Assembly (NCBI RefSeq): GCF_003609575.1
Contig: NZ_MBTA01000002.1
Span: 124,001 to 188,000 of the forward strand
Direction of reading: 5' to 3'
DNA: 64,000 bases
From: Pelobium manganitolerans
GTDB taxonomy: Bacteria > Bacteroidota > Bacteroidia > Sphingobacteriales > Sphingobacteriaceae
Position 1 is the stretch's first letter, and each line of letters opens with the position of its first letter. A model generated the notes under the pieces. It saw nothing but the letters and a program-made list of their open reading frames with translations. It was not told the DNA's origin and did no database searches. A program made the position numbers and the translations under genes. Shown one piece after another: positions 15,842-24,686 of the stretch.

Positions 15842-17998
15842 ATGACAGATTTTTTTAAACACTTAATACACGAATTTGAATTACCATTGGGAAACCCCGT
15901 GCTAATATTTTCATTGATTTTATTTATCATTCTGCTATCACCCATTCTGCTGAAAAGATTAAATATTCCCGGAATTATAGGATTAATAATAGCAGGAGTG
16001 GTTATTGGCCCGCATGGTTTTAACATCCTTGCGAAAAATTCTGCGGTTGACCTCTTTTCAACTATTGGCCTTCTTTACATCATGTTCATTGCAGGACTTG
16101 AGCTCGACATGAACGAATTCAAATCGAACCGAAAAAAGAGCCTTTTGTTTGGATTTTTTACGTTTATTATTCCATTAGGAATAGGTTTTCCCGTTTGCTT
16201 TTATTTACTCGGATATGATTTCAATGCGAGTTTTCTTACTGCAAGCATGTTTGCGACACATACACTTGTCGCCTATCCCATTGTGAGTAAATTAGGAGTT
16301 TCAAAAAATCAAGCTGTTGCCATAACAGTAGGCGGAACAATTTTAACAGATACAGCAGTTCTTATTATTTTGGCTGTAATCATGGGAAACAGCAAAGGAA
16401 ATCTGAACTCAGAATTTTGGATAAGGTTAAGTGTTTCATTAGCCATTTTCTCGGCAATTATGTTTCTCATAATTCCAAGAATCGCAAAATGGTTTTTTCG
16501 AAAACTCGAAAGCGAAAAACACTCTCACTATATTTTCGTTCTTGCGGTAGTGTTCTTTGCAGCATTTTTGGCAGAAATAGCAGGAGTTGAAGCAATAATA
16601 GGAGCTTTCGTTGCTGGTTTAGCATTAAACAAACTCATTCCACATTCCTCTGCATTGATGAATCGTATAGAATTTATTGGAAATTCCTTATTCATTCCAT
16701 TTTTTCTTATTAGCGTTGGAATGTTGGTTGATGTAAGCGTAATTTTAAGTGGCCCTATGGCTCTTATTGTAGCAGGAACGCTGACGGTTGTAGCTTTATT
16801 TGGAAAATGGTTTGCCGCATTATTTACGCAACTTATATTCAAGTATTCTACAGCACAACGACAACTTATTTTCGGATTGAGCAGTGCCCACGCTGCTGCA
16901 ACGCTTGCAGTAATTTTAGTGGGGTATAAAGCTGAAATATTGGACGAGAACATTCTGAACGGAACCATTATACTTATTTTAATAACATGTATAGTTGCAT
17001 CATTTGCTACTGAAAAAGCTGCTAAAAAAATTGTAATTGAATCTGAAGACGATACAGAAGGTCTTGCAAAATTGAATGGTATTCATAATGAACACATTCT
17101 TTTGCCTATTGCAAACGTTTCAAGCATAGAAAAGCTTCTTGAGTTTGCGATTTTTATTAAGGAAAAGAAATCTGCAAATCCTGTCTCAATCCTTTCGGTT
17201 GTATCCAATAATAAGGAAGCTGAAATTAATATACTGAAAGCAAGAAATAAATTGGAAGAATTTGTAAGACAAGCTTCTGCCTCCGAAACAAAAGTAAATA
17301 TCATAACAACTATTGACCACAATCCAGCAAGTGGGATAGCCAGAATTTCAAGAGAAATAATGGCTGATATTATCGTCCTTGGATGGCCTCAACGCTCGGG
17401 TTTCATAGATAAATTTTTTGACGAAAAAATGGATACTATATTGAGTAATACGGACAAGACCACTTTTATCTGCCATTTGGAACAACCTTTGGTTCTCCAC
17501 AAAAGAATTGTCATTGCTGCACCTCCGTTGACAGAGCACGAAAATGGGTTTGATTTATGGTTAAACAAAATTGCAATACTTGCTCAGGAATTAACCATTC
17601 CAATTGTATTGTATTGCAATGAGGCAACTGAAAAAGCGGTTGAAAAAACATTCAAAAAATTCAAACTTACGGCATCAATCAAAGTAAACCCATTCACTGA
17701 TTGGGAAGATTTTCTCGTATTTTCAAGGCACATTCATGCGGATGATTTATTCGTTTTGGTTTCTGCCCGAAAAGGTGCAACTTCCTACATGGGAGTATTA
17801 GAGAATCTTCCTACTAAACTTGAAAAACACTTTACAGCTAATAGCAGGTTCGTAATTTATCCCCAACAATATACTGATAATTTTAGTAGTGAGAAATATG
17901 ATGACTTTTCCGCAGAACCGCTAAACAAGGGGATAGAAGCCGTTCAGAAAATTGGTAAGGGCATAGGTTCATTTTTTAAAAATAAAGATAATGAGTAA
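15842..17998 (+). CDS. Cation/proton antiporter, CPA2/KefB type (cassette 3)
   Basis: 718 aa. The N-terminal 390 residues form a multi-helix transporter: LKRLNIPGIIGLIIAGVVIGPHGF is the classic Na+/H+ exchanger start, followed by LYIMFIAGLELD, MFATHTLVAYPIV and VEAIIGAFVAGLALNK. The C-terminal 320 residues are soluble, with two weak universal-stress-protein-like halves (ILLPIANVSSIEKLLEFA; ADIIVLGWPQRSG). It would exchange Na+ or K+ for protons at the inner membrane; the ion is not known. It overlaps the next gene by 8 nt, and the pair is carried in one 3.05-kb cassette, unusually long. No promoter was identified in the 161-nt leader. Confidence 0.85.
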   Translation: MTDFFKHLIHEFELPLGNPVLIFSLILFIILLSPILLKRLNIPGIIGLIIAGVVIGPHGFNILAKNSAVDLFSTIGLLYIMFIAGLELDMNEFKSNRKKSLLFGFFTFIIPLGIGFPVCFYLLGYDFNASFLTASMFATHTLVAYPIVSKLGVSKNQAVAITVGGTILTDTAVLIILAVIMGNSKGNLNSEFWIRLSVSLAIFSAIMFLIIPRIAKWFFRKLESEKHSHYIFVLAVVFFAAFLAEIAGVEAIIGAFVAGLALNKLIPHSSALMNRIEFIGNSLFIPFFLISVGMLVDVSVILSGPMALIVAGTLTVVALFGKWFAALFTQLIFKYSTAQRQLIFGLSSAHAAATLAVILVGYKAEILDENILNGTIILILITCIVASFATEKAAKKIVIESEDDTEGLAKLNGIHNEHILLPIANVSSIEKLLEFAIFIKEKKSANPVSILSVVSNNKEAEINILKARNKLEEFVRQASASETKVNIITTIDHNPASGIARISREIMADIIVLGWPQRSGFIDKFFDEKMDTILSNTDKTTFICHLEQPLVLHKRIVIAAPPLTEHENGFDLWLNKIAILAQELTIPIVLYCNEATEKAVEKTFKKFKLTASIKVNPFTDWEDFLVFSRHIHADDLFVLVSARKGATSYMGVLENLPTKLEKHFTANSRFVIYPQQYTDNFSSEKYDDFSAEPLNKGIEAVQKIGKGIGSFFKNKDNE

Positions 17999-18464
17999 TT
18001 TATTTGAAGAACATCAATATCAACGCAGACTGTTACCATGGCTTTTGGTTGCAGCAATTTGGACTGCATCCATTTCCCATATTTATAAAAATGGAATTTC
18101 AACCGAACACAAAATGTATGATATTCTAATTTTACTTATTCTTCCTTTGACTATTAACCTGTTGCTCTTATTTTTTAGACTTTCAATTAAAATTGACAAA
18201 AAATATTTTAAGTTCAAAATGTTTCCGTTTCATTGGCACTTCAGAAAAATAAGGCTTAACGAAATAAGTAATGCGACTGTTAAGGAATATAACACAGACA
18301 GAACATTTCATGGTTGGGGTATGGGAATTCCGTGGAACAAAAATTATCAATCCTACACAGTAAAAGGTTATAAAGGTGTTGAAATTTCATTGAGTAACGG
18401 GAAGAAAATATTTATTGGAACTCAACAGCCTGAATCTCTGATTGAGAGCCTAAACATAAAATAA
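17991..18464 (+). CDS. Small membrane protein with PH-like C-terminus (cassette 3)
   Basis: 157 aa. Two N-terminal transmembrane segments (about 14-30 and 43-62) precede a soluble part, KIDKKYFKFKMFPFHWHFRKI then GVEISLSNGKKIFIGTQQPESL, which looks like a bacterial PH domain. Its start overlaps the antiporter gene by 8 nt, suggesting translational coupling and a possible accessory role for the transporter; that role is inferred. Confidence 0.65.
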   Translation: MSNLFEEHQYQRRLLPWLLVAAIWTASISHIYKNGISTEHKMYDILILLILPLTINLLLLFFRLSIKIDKKYFKFKMFPFHWHFRKIRLNEISNATVKEYNTDRTFHGWGMGIPWNKNYQSYTVKGYKGVEISLSNGKKIFIGTQQPESLIESLNIK

Positions 18465-18485
18465 AATATGCCTACGCTTTACAGC

Positions 18486-18545
18486 CACACACATTGCCAA
18501 GTCGCACCAGCCAACACGCGAACCAAAACTTGGCAAAGAGTGTGT
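18486..18545 (+). repeat. Inverted repeat in the cassette 3 tail
   Basis: CACACACATTGCCAAG (18486-18501) pairs imperfectly with CTTGGCAAAGAGTGTGT (18529-18545). It could be a terminator without a T tract, or a remnant of an older attC now inside the cassette. Confidence 0.4.
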
Positions 18546-18602
18546 CTGCCCAACCGCACGACCAAAACGACCGAAAAATCAGCGGACGAAAAAGAACACC
18601 GA

Positions 18603-18730
18603 ACCGATAACACGGGTTTGGCAAAAGTGGCGGTTCAGTACTCCGCAGACACATTTGTGGTTAATCAAACATTTGTTCTCCGCATCAACTTTTGTGGTAA
18701 AAATCGCCACCTTCGCCAAGCCCGAAACCG
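18603..18730 (+). repeat. attC3 (family B), ends cassette 3
   Basis: R'' ACCGATAAC complements the start of cassette 3 (TTATCGGT). Inner arms CGGGTTTGGC...GTGGCG pair with CGCCAC...GCCAAGCCCG. Ends ACCG|TTATGCC. Confidence 0.83.
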
Positions 18731-18781
18731 TTATGCCTCACCCTAAAAGACGACATCGAAACATAAAAACGACATAGAAAA

Positions 18782-19411
18782 ATGGAAAACTTTGACCGCA
18801 AAAAACATTGGGAAAATATCTATCAGACAAAAGAACTGAAAGAAGTTAGTTGGTTTCAACCGACACCAGAAACCTCTTTGGACTTCTTTAAACAATTCAA
18901 CGTGCCGACAACTGCAAAAGTGATTGACATTGGCGGTGGCGACAGTTTTTTGGTTGACCATTTACTCGACTTGGGTTATCAAGACATTTCAGTTCTCGAC
19001 ATTTCAGCGGCTGCCATTGACAGAGCTAAACAACGACTTGGGGACAAAGCAAAAAATGTAAAATGGATAGTTGCAGACGCAGCGACTTTTAAACCAACAG
19101 AGAAATATGACTTTTGGCACGACCGAGCGGCATTTCATTTTTTGACAGACGAACAAGAAATTTCTAACTACTTGGAAACTGCTGAACAAAATATAAACTC
19201 GACAGGTGTTTTGGTAATCGGGACATTTTCGGAACAAGGACCAAAAAAATGTAGTGGAATAGAAATCAAACAATATTCAGAAACGACAATGACTGACCGA
19301 CTGAAAAAGTTTTTTGAGAAAATCAAATGTATTACGGTTGACCACAAGACACCGTTCGACACTATTCAGAACTTTGTTTTTTGCAGTTTCAGAAAATTAC
19401 AAACGGCTTGA
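18782..19411 (+). CDS. Class I SAM-dependent methyltransferase (cassette 4)
   Basis: 209 aa. Motif I is VIDIGGGDSFLVDHLL (about residue 44), followed by ISVLDISAAAIDRAKQRL (acidic Asp after beta 2) and WIVADAATF (motif III region). The start, DRKKHWENIYQTKELKEVSWFQ, is typical of small bacterial class I methyltransferases sometimes annotated as trans-aconitate or thiopurine-like. The substrate is unknown. It is the only gene in the 837-nt cassette 4, starting 52 nt after the junction. Confidence 0.87.
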   Translation: MENFDRKKHWENIYQTKELKEVSWFQPTPETSLDFFKQFNVPTTAKVIDIGGGDSFLVDHLLDLGYQDISVLDISAAAIDRAKQRLGDKAKNVKWIVADAATFKPTEKYDFWHDRAAFHFLTDEQEISNYLETAEQNINSTGVLVIGTFSEQGPKKCSGIEIKQYSETTMTDRLKKFFEKIKCITVDHKTPFDTIQNFVFCSFRKLQTA

Positions 19412-19438
19412 CACGACACGAGAAAATAGAAGGGCGAA

Positions 19439-19567
19439 GGCATAACAGCACCTACACGCAAGCAGGGGTTTCGTGCTTCGTAGGACAGGAAAGTGCTGAA
19501 TTTAAAGTTTGGTTCTTCATAGGAAGTTCAGTGGTTAAAATCCCTGCCTGCGTGTAGCTGCAAACCG
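19439..19567 (+). repeat. attC4 (own subtype), ends cassette 4
   Basis: R'' AGGCATAAC complements the cassette start TTATGCCT. Arms ACACGCA(A)GCAGGG pair with CCCTGC(C)TGCGTGT. Ends ACCG|TTATGGG. Confidence 0.82.
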
Positions 19568-19696
19568 TTATGGGTAAATGTTCCCCGAACGAAACGCATC
19601 AGGTAATGAAAATTTCGTTATTTAAACCGTAAGATTATAAAAATTTAAAACAATCAAATATCAAATCATCAATCGAGAGATTATAACCTAACAAGA

Positions 19697-20200
19697 ATGC
19701 TCAACGCTGACAAGATTACTTTAATTTCACTTTTCGTGTTGTCATTTGTGGTTAATCTCGCCTTAATAGATAGTTACATAATCCCCAAAAAAAATGAAAG
19801 TGATAAAATTGTCGCTTACTCTGCAATTGAACAGAATACAGCTTTTAGGTTTGGACAGCCGACCAAAACATATTTAGGATTTCGCTTTTTTACTAAGAAG
19901 TCTTACAAATTTTCTCTTGAACAAACTTTTATAGAAAATCCTGAAATCACAATCAGCACTAGTAGAATTTTTAGAAATGTGACAAATGTTTATAACCAAA
20001 ACGGAAACTATTCAGAGCAGTTAATCTCAGGGATGAACGGAATTAATCTATATGTTTTTCTTATACTATCAATCTCATCCATTGTAAGTATTTTAGTTTT
20101 AACCTTAAATGGAAACATCAGTAATACTACGTTTAGTAGTATAGTTACGTTTCATTTATTTATGATATTTATAGCTACGGTAATTTACTTTATGGTTTGA
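19697..20200 (+). CDS. Small membrane protein of unknown function (cassette 5)
   Basis: 167 aa with an N-terminal transmembrane segment (about 8-27), an exposed middle of about 90 residues and two C-terminal transmembrane segments (about 114-135 and 145-165). I do not recognise the family. The cassette's first ~60 nt and last ~240 nt match the ORF-less cassettes 1, 2 and 12, so this gene sits in a leader/tail framework shared with them. Confidence 0.6.
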   Translation: MLNADKITLISLFVLSFVVNLALIDSYIIPKKNESDKIVAYSAIEQNTAFRFGQPTKTYLGFRFFTKKSYKFSLEQTFIENPEITISTSRIFRNVTNVYNQNGNYSEQLISGMNGINLYVFLILSISSIVSILVLTLNGNISNTTFSSIVTFHLFMIFIATVIYFMV

Positions 20201-20441
20201 ACATGGTACAATTACACACAACCTTATTAAAAACAAGTTTCAGACCGACCTAAATGCTCAACTTAACTGCTCATTTGAACGACAATTTTAATTTGGGTTT
20301 TAGCCGACCGAAATGCTTAACCGACCGAATTTTTTTCGGTTTTTAAAAACACATTGAAAGGATAAGAAACTGAACTATTTGTAAATACTGACCGAACTGA
20401 ACCAAAACAAACGTGAATATAATATGGAAAAAAACACATCT

Positions 20442-20570
20442 ACCCATAACCACAGGTTTGCAAAATTGCGGGCGCGGTGCTTGCACTTTCTTCATCACTT
20501 TTCACTAAATTCCCTGCGGGCTGACAGAGGTTCTGCAAGTAAAACCGCAATTTCGCAAACCTGCCAACCG
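20442..20570 (+). repeat. attC5 (family A), ends cassette 5
   Basis: R'' TACCCATAAC complements the start TTATGGGTA (9 of 9). Family A arms; the loop carries a TCATCACTTTTCACT variant. Ends ACCG|TTATAGCC. Confidence 0.85.
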
Positions 20571-20659
20571 TTATAGCCAATGGTGGGACAACCGTGCAAC
20601 TAAGACTAGACCGACTTGAAATTTAAACATTAAAACAAAACCAATCCATTTTACCCGAT

Positions 20660-21103
20660 ATGCGAAAAACACAAGAACTTTTAGCTGAATTGGAGAAATA
20701 TGAAAACAAAGGGAGATTTCAATTTCGCATCAATGATGTATTAAGTTTGGTTTGTAATATTCCTATACGAAAGGATTATAGTGGTTTGTATGCTTTCTAT
20801 TCGGAAAATAAGGAACTCGTCTATGTTGGTATTTCTGGCAGAGAAGGTTCAGAGGGAAATATTATCCATAGAAAGGATGGGCTGAGAGGAAGATTTTTAA
20901 CTGGTAAACAATTTGGACAAAGAAGAAGTATTTCACTTCCTATTCAAATGAAGCTAGATGGAATTTCAACTCTCGAAATTCACTGGTTTGTTACTTGTGG
21001 TGACAATGCAAAGGACATTCCTCGACCGATTGAAAAAGCTATAATCGAAATGTTTAAATTGGAAAATAATGGAAAACGACCTAAGTGGAATAAAAGAGAT
21101 TAA
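20660..21103 (+). CDS. GIY-YIG domain protein (cassette 6)
   Basis: 147 aa. YSGLYAFYSENKELVYVGISG is the GIY-YIG core (GLY...YVG), followed by the conserved Arg region LRGRFLTGKQFGQR and a Glu near IEKAIIEMF, the expected metal ligand of the nuclease fold. GIY-YIG proteins cut DNA in repair, homing and restriction. No other domain is visible, so the target is unknown. Single gene of the 707-nt cassette 6. Confidence 0.8.
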   Translation: MRKTQELLAELEKYENKGRFQFRINDVLSLVCNIPIRKDYSGLYAFYSENKELVYVGISGREGSEGNIIHRKDGLRGRFLTGKQFGQRRSISLPIQMKLDGISTLEIHWFVTCGDNAKDIPRPIEKAIIEMFKLENNGKRPKWNKRD

Positions 21104-21148
21104 ACTAAAACCCTGACGATTGTTTACAAGTCGAACGACAGGAACCAC

Positions 21149-21277
21149 TGGCTATAACACGGGTTTTGCGTCAGGCGGGGTGATGTGCAAACTTGGAGCT
21201 TTGTGCTTCTATTTGAGTTCAGTGTTGGTTGACAGTTTTGTGCTCCGAAACCCGCCCGAACGCAAAGCCCGAAACCG
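21149..21277 (+). repeat. attC6 (family C), ends cassette 6
   Basis: R'' TGGCTATAAC complements TTATAGCCA (9 of 9). Arms CGGGTTTTGCGTCAGGCGGG pair with CCCGCCCGAACGCAAAGCCCG. Family C, shared with attC16. Ends ACCG|TTAGCAC. Confidence 0.85.
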
Positions 21278-21305
21278 TTAGCACTCATTTTAACAAATAC
21301 TACTT

Positions 21306-21788
21306 ATGAAAAATATCCTACTAACATTAATTGCTTTTATCGGACTCTCTTCATGTAAGAAAGAAACAATTGAGAATAACATAAAAAATGACCCTAAATT
21401 TGCGACAGAACTACGACTCAGTCCAGAGAGCGTAAAATTAGACGGCCATAATCTAATATTAATTCCCTATTTGTGGCGTGACTTTATGCCAATTTCCGAA
21501 GAAGACGGAAAGAAAATGGTTTGCTCAAATAAACTGACAGAATCTAACGGCATGACTATTCCTAACACTATTGTACTTAAAAAACAATATTTGATTAAGG
21601 ACAATGATATTTGGACGGCAAACTATAATGAGGTAAGAAGAAATACCGCTTTTATTGTTGAGGGAATTGTAAGAAATGGGCCGAAATGGGGACCTAACGT
21701 ACGAGTTGATGTTGTGTGCGAATTTGAGGATAAAGGAAAGACATACAGAATTTTAGCAGAATCTCAATTAATAAACAGAACTGATTAG
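21306..21788 (+). CDS. Predicted lipoprotein of unknown function (cassette 7)
   Basis: 160 aa. MKNILLTLIAFIGLSSCKKE is a lipoprotein signal peptide with the lipobox LSSC. The mature part has beta-rich segments (LRLSPESVKLDGHNLILIPYLWRDF; NVRVDVVCEFEDKGKTYRI) and resembles small exported proteins without a named family. Probably anchored in the envelope. Starts 29 nt into cassette 7. Confidence 0.7.
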   Translation: MKNILLTLIAFIGLSSCKKETIENNIKNDPKFATELRLSPESVKLDGHNLILIPYLWRDFMPISEEDGKKMVCSNKLTESNGMTIPNTIVLKKQYLIKDNDIWTANYNEVRRNTAFIVEGIVRNGPKWGPNVRVDVVCEFEDKGKTYRILAESQLINRTD

Positions 21789-21795
21789 AAAAAAC

Positions 21796-21927
21796 GAGTG
21801 CTAACAGCAAATTTGCACAAAAATGGCCGAAGGTGGTTTACATTAATTCATCAGTTATTTACTTAATTTAGTACTGTACGACAATGGATCTGCAAGCAAT
21901 GCCATTTCTGCACAAATTAGCCAAACG
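21796..21927 (+). repeat. attC7 (family D), ends cassette 7
   Basis: R'' GAGTGCTAAC complements TTAGCACTC (9 of 9). Arms AAATTTGCACAAAAATGGC pair loosely with GCCATTTCTGCACAAATT. Family D, shared with attC13 and attC14. Ends AACG|TTAGCGG. Confidence 0.83.
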
Positions 21928-22282
21928 TTAGCGGGCATTGCTACTGAAAACATATCGCTGTTTTAAACTGCCGACCGAACTGGAACAATATCTTGCTGTT
22001 AAACTTTGGCGACAAGTCAGCCGGACAAATTCCGCTTGTTCACCGACCGACCTGGATTTTGCTCCTCCCCTTTGCTGTAAACTGCCGACCTCAAGCGCTT
22101 TCTGACCGACCTCCTGTGACACGGCAACCGTTTATTTTTGCCGACCTGCTCTGCAAAACAGAGCTAACGGAAAAAGTTTTCTGCCCTTAAAAATCAACTG
22201 CGCTGACAGACTTAACTTTATCAAATGCCGACCGAAATGCTGTTTCCGCACTTGAATGTCGCAGGGAAAGCAACCGCAACGT
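21928..22282 (+). other. Cassette 8 body, no convincing gene
   Basis: 355 nt rich in CCGACC words, unlike the cassette 1/2/12 family. Frames of about 65 codons exist on both strands, but none has a recognisable product or a start placed as in other cassettes. Either a non-coding or a decayed cassette. Confidence 0.5.
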
Positions 22283-22412
22283 CCGCTAACAACAGGTTTG
22301 CAAAATTGCGGGGCGAAGTGCTTGCACTTTCTTTTGCCGTTTTTTATTTAATTTGGTGCGGGCTGACAGAGGTTCTGCAAGTAAAACCGCAATTTCTCAA
22401 ACCTGCAAACCG
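22283..22412 (+). repeat. attC8 (family A), ends cassette 8
   Basis: R'' CCGCTAAC complements TTAGCGG (7 nt, the shortest match). Family A arms. Ends ACCG|TTAGTGG. Confidence 0.82.
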
Positions 22413-22436
22413 TTAGTGGCAAGGCTATGACGACAC

Positions 22437-22464
22437 AACCCGACAGACAAATCGGGTTCTTTTT
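22437..22464 (+). terminator. Hairpin and T run at the start of cassette 9
   Basis: AACCCGA (22437-22443) pairs with TCGGGTT (22452-22458) and is followed by CTTTTT. Placed at the cassette's 5' end, it would stop read-through from upstream cassettes and insulate the mercury operon. Confidence 0.6.
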
Positions 22465-22484
22465 GATGTTTCGTATTTTAGTAG

Positions 22485-22500
22485 TTGCTTAAATAAGCAA
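22485..22500. promoter_or_regulatory. Candidate ArsR-type operator of the mercury cassette
   Basis: Perfect inverted repeat TTGCTTA-AA-TAAGCAA, 18 nt before the ArsR-family start codon. The shape fits ArsR/SmtB operators, which are imperfect 12-2-12 repeats. Repression by the downstream regulator is inferred. Confidence 0.6.
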
Positions 22501-22518
22501 ATTGACTACCTTTCTACT

Positions 22519-22893
22519 ATGGACAACAATTCTTGCATACGACAACAAGCGGACATTAAACAAATAAATCGCTGTAAAGACAGAGTTTCAGAACTCAACG
22601 GCTCATTTGACTATTTATCAAACGGACTTAAATTGGCAGGAAACAACGTAAGACTGAAAATTCTCTTTCTGATCTATGAAGAAAAACGACTTTGTGTTTG
22701 TGATATAAGCGATATTCTTGGTATGACAATTTCAGCGGTTTCACAACACTTGCGAAAACTCAAAGACAGAAAACTCATTGAAACAGAAAGAGAAGCTCAA
22801 ACCATTTTTTACTCATTAACAAAAGAGTATGAAAAAATGCTGAAACCGTTTTTCAAAATACTTGACGAAAACAAAATTTTGGAAACATTATGA
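22519..22893 (+). CDS. ArsR/SmtB family metal-sensing repressor (cassette 9)
   Basis: 124 aa. A winged-helix HTH: RLKILFLIYEEKRLCVCDISDILGM, then TISAVSQHLRKLKDRKLIE and the wing REAQTIFYSLT. The CVC pair at the start of the recognition-domain helix is the alpha-3 thiolate metal site of ArsR/CadC-type sensors. It should repress the cassette operon and release when Hg(II) or a similar soft metal binds. Its stop overlaps the next ATG (ATGA), so translation is coupled. A palindromic operator lies just upstream. Confidence 0.87.
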   Translation: MDNNSCIRQQADIKQINRCKDRVSELNGSFDYLSNGLKLAGNNVRLKILFLIYEEKRLCVCDISDILGMTISAVSQHLRKLKDRKLIETEREAQTIFYSLTKEYEKMLKPFFKILDENKILETL

Positions 22894-23489
22894 AAACAGA
22901 CAACAAACTAATTGGAGCAGGACTTTTAACAGCAATTGCAGCTTCATTGTGTTGCATTACACCTGTTTTGGCTCTCATTGCAGGAACAAGCGGACTTGCC
23001 TCAACTTTTTCTTGGCTTGAACCTTTCCGACCGTATTTTATCGGAATGACAATTTTAGTGCTTGGTTTTGCTTGGTATCAAAAGTTGAAACCAAAAAAGC
23101 AAATTGACTGCAACTGTGAGACAGAAGAAAAACCAAAATTCATTCAGTCAAAAATGTTTTTAGGAATAGTAACGGGATTTGCCATCGTTATGCTTGCTTT
23201 TCCATACTATTCAAGTGTTTTTTACTCAAAGGCTGAAAAGCAAATCATAGTAGTGGACAAATCCAATATTAAAAAAATAGAATTTACGATTAGCGGTATG
23301 ACTTGTGAAAGTTGTGGCGAACACGTAAATCACGAAGTAAATAAATTGACAGGAATAATAAGTTCAAACGCATCTTACGAAAATGGAAATGCAATCGTAG
23401 AATTTGACAACTCAAAAACAAACATTTCTGAAATCGAAAAAGCAATAAACTCAACAGGATATTCTGTAGCTGACAAAAAAGAAAATTAA
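22890..23489 (+). CDS. merTP: MerTP-type mercuric ion transport fusion protein (cassette 9)
   Basis: 199 aa. The N-terminal MerT-like part has three hydrophobic segments with the paired cysteines SLCCITPVLALIAG, and a cysteine-containing loop (DCNCETE). The C-terminal 70 residues are an HMA/MerP-like domain with GMTCESCGEHV (CxxC). Such fusions take Hg(II) across the inner membrane. No mercuric reductase (merA) lies in this cassette or elsewhere in the window, so uptake would depend on a distant MerA, or the protein moves another metal. Coupled to the ArsR gene. Confidence 0.85.
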   Translation: MKTDNKLIGAGLLTAIAASLCCITPVLALIAGTSGLASTFSWLEPFRPYFIGMTILVLGFAWYQKLKPKKQIDCNCETEEKPKFIQSKMFLGIVTGFAIVMLAFPYYSSVFYSKAEKQIIVVDKSNIKKIEFTISGMTCESCGEHVNHEVNKLTGIISSNASYENGNAIVEFDNSKTNISEIEKAINSTGYSVADKKEN

Positions 23490-23490
23490 A

Positions 23491-23697
23491 ATGGAAATCA
23501 AATTACAATCAACAATAACTTGTCCCAACTGCGGACACAAGAAAGAAGAAACAATGCCGACAGACGCTTGTCAATATTTTTACGAATGTGAAAAATGTAA
23601 ACAAGTTCTAAAACCAAAACAAGGCGACTGCTGTGTTTATTGTAGTTACGGAAGTGTTGCTTGTCCACCAATTCAGCAGGACAAAAAATGTTGCTAA
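23491..23697 (+). CDS. GDCCVxC-domain cysteine-rich protein (cassette 9)
   Basis: 68 aa with 12 cysteines: an N-terminal zinc-ribbon-like CPNCGHKK, then YECEKCK, then GDCCVYCSYGSVACPP and a CC end. The GDCCVxC motif defines a small family, in some genomes a selenoprotein, often found beside mer genes. It probably binds or passes on Hg(II) or another soft metal; that role is inferred. Starts 1 nt after merTP and ends 23 nt before attC9. Confidence 0.8.
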   Translation: MEIKLQSTITCPNCGHKKEETMPTDACQYFYECEKCKQVLKPKQGDCCVYCSYGSVACPPIQQDKKCC

Positions 23698-23720
23698 CAG
23701 ACGAAAAACAAAGAAGCCCA

Positions 23721-23847
23721 GCCACTAACAGCGGTTTGGCAAAAGTGGCGGTTCAGTTCTTCGTATGACAGTTTATCGTAAATTTGAAGAGTGTGCTTCG
23801 TATGAACATTTGTGGTAAAATCGCCACCTTCGCCAAGCCGCGAAACG
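23721..23847 (+). repeat. attC9 (family B), ends cassette 9
   Basis: R'' GCCACTAAC complements TTAGTGGC. Arms GCGGTTTGGC...GTGGCG pair with CGCCAC...GCCAAGCCGC. Ends AACG|TTAGTGG. Confidence 0.83.
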
Positions 23848-23889
23848 TTAGTGGCAAGGCTACTCGACAAGAAGGAACAAACCACGACA

Positions 23890-24405
23890 ATGAATAGAAA
23901 ATTGATTTTTACATTTATTGGGCTGACATTTTTAGTTACAGCTTTGTTCCTTGGAACTCCGTTTGAATTTTTAAACGCCCAGACTGACATGATTGCTACT
24001 TTCGCAATCATGACTTTATTTTCAATACTATTCATTCTTTTATTTAGACAAATTAGACGCCTCGAACACAGGAAGACAAAGTACATTACTATGGTTCTTC
24101 TAATTAGTTTGGCAATTCCATATCTGTATATAGGCGTATTGACAACTTTATCAATGGTTTCAGAACATCGACCTATGTGGCAAGACATTAAGATTTACAC
24201 AAACTATAAAGATGAAAAAATAATCAGTCAGCGGATAGAAGTAAGTGGCTCTCTTTATGAATATCGGGACAGAAAAATCATTGCAGACTTTGGAAACTTC
24301 CGTATATCTTTTAATTATAATTCTGAAAATTTAAATGGTATTTGGAAGGAGCATAATATTAAGAAAAACACTACAGTAACAGTAATTTTTGATAACCATA
24401 AATAA
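23890..24405 (+). CDS. Membrane protein of unknown function (cassette 10)
   Basis: 171 aa from the ATG at 23890; a longer in-frame start at 23812 would run back into attC9 and was rejected. Three hydrophobic segments (about 6-24, 35-53 and 66-85) precede a soluble C-terminal half (YTNYKDEKIISQRIEVSG onward) predicted to be beta-rich. Family not recognised. Only gene of cassette 10. Confidence 0.65.
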   Translation: MNRKLIFTFIGLTFLVTALFLGTPFEFLNAQTDMIATFAIMTLFSILFILLFRQIRRLEHRKTKYITMVLLISLAIPYLYIGVLTTLSMVSEHRPMWQDIKIYTNYKDEKIISQRIEVSGSLYEYRDRKIIADFGNFRISFNYNSENLNGIWKEHNIKKNTTVTVIFDNHK

Positions 24406-24434
24406 CAGGGAATATTATGCAAAAAAACAGCCCA

Positions 24435-24564
24435 GCCACTAACAACAGGTTTGCAAAATTGCGGGGCGAAGTGCTTGCACTTTCTTCATCACTTTTCACT
24501 AAATTCACTGCGGGCTGACAGAGGTTCTGCAAGTAAAACCGCAATTTCTCAAACCTGCAAAACG
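24435..24564 (+). repeat. attC10 (family A), ends cassette 10
   Basis: R'' GCCACTAAC complements TTAGTGGC. Family A arms with the TCATCACTTTTCACT loop variant. Ends AACG|TTATAAG. Confidence 0.85.
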
Positions 24565-24686
24565 TTATAAGTAAGTGTTTCCCGAACGAAATGCATCAGT
24601 GAATGAAAGTCCCGCAATGCAGATGGCGGACATGTAGAATCGATTAAACAGCAAAGATTTGTTTAAGGTTATAATTAAAAGATAAA

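Noticed and set aside
21993..22190. 65-codon frame in cassette 8
   Set aside because: No ATG-type start in a sensible place, no recognisable product, biased GACCGA-type repeats; not enough support for a gene.
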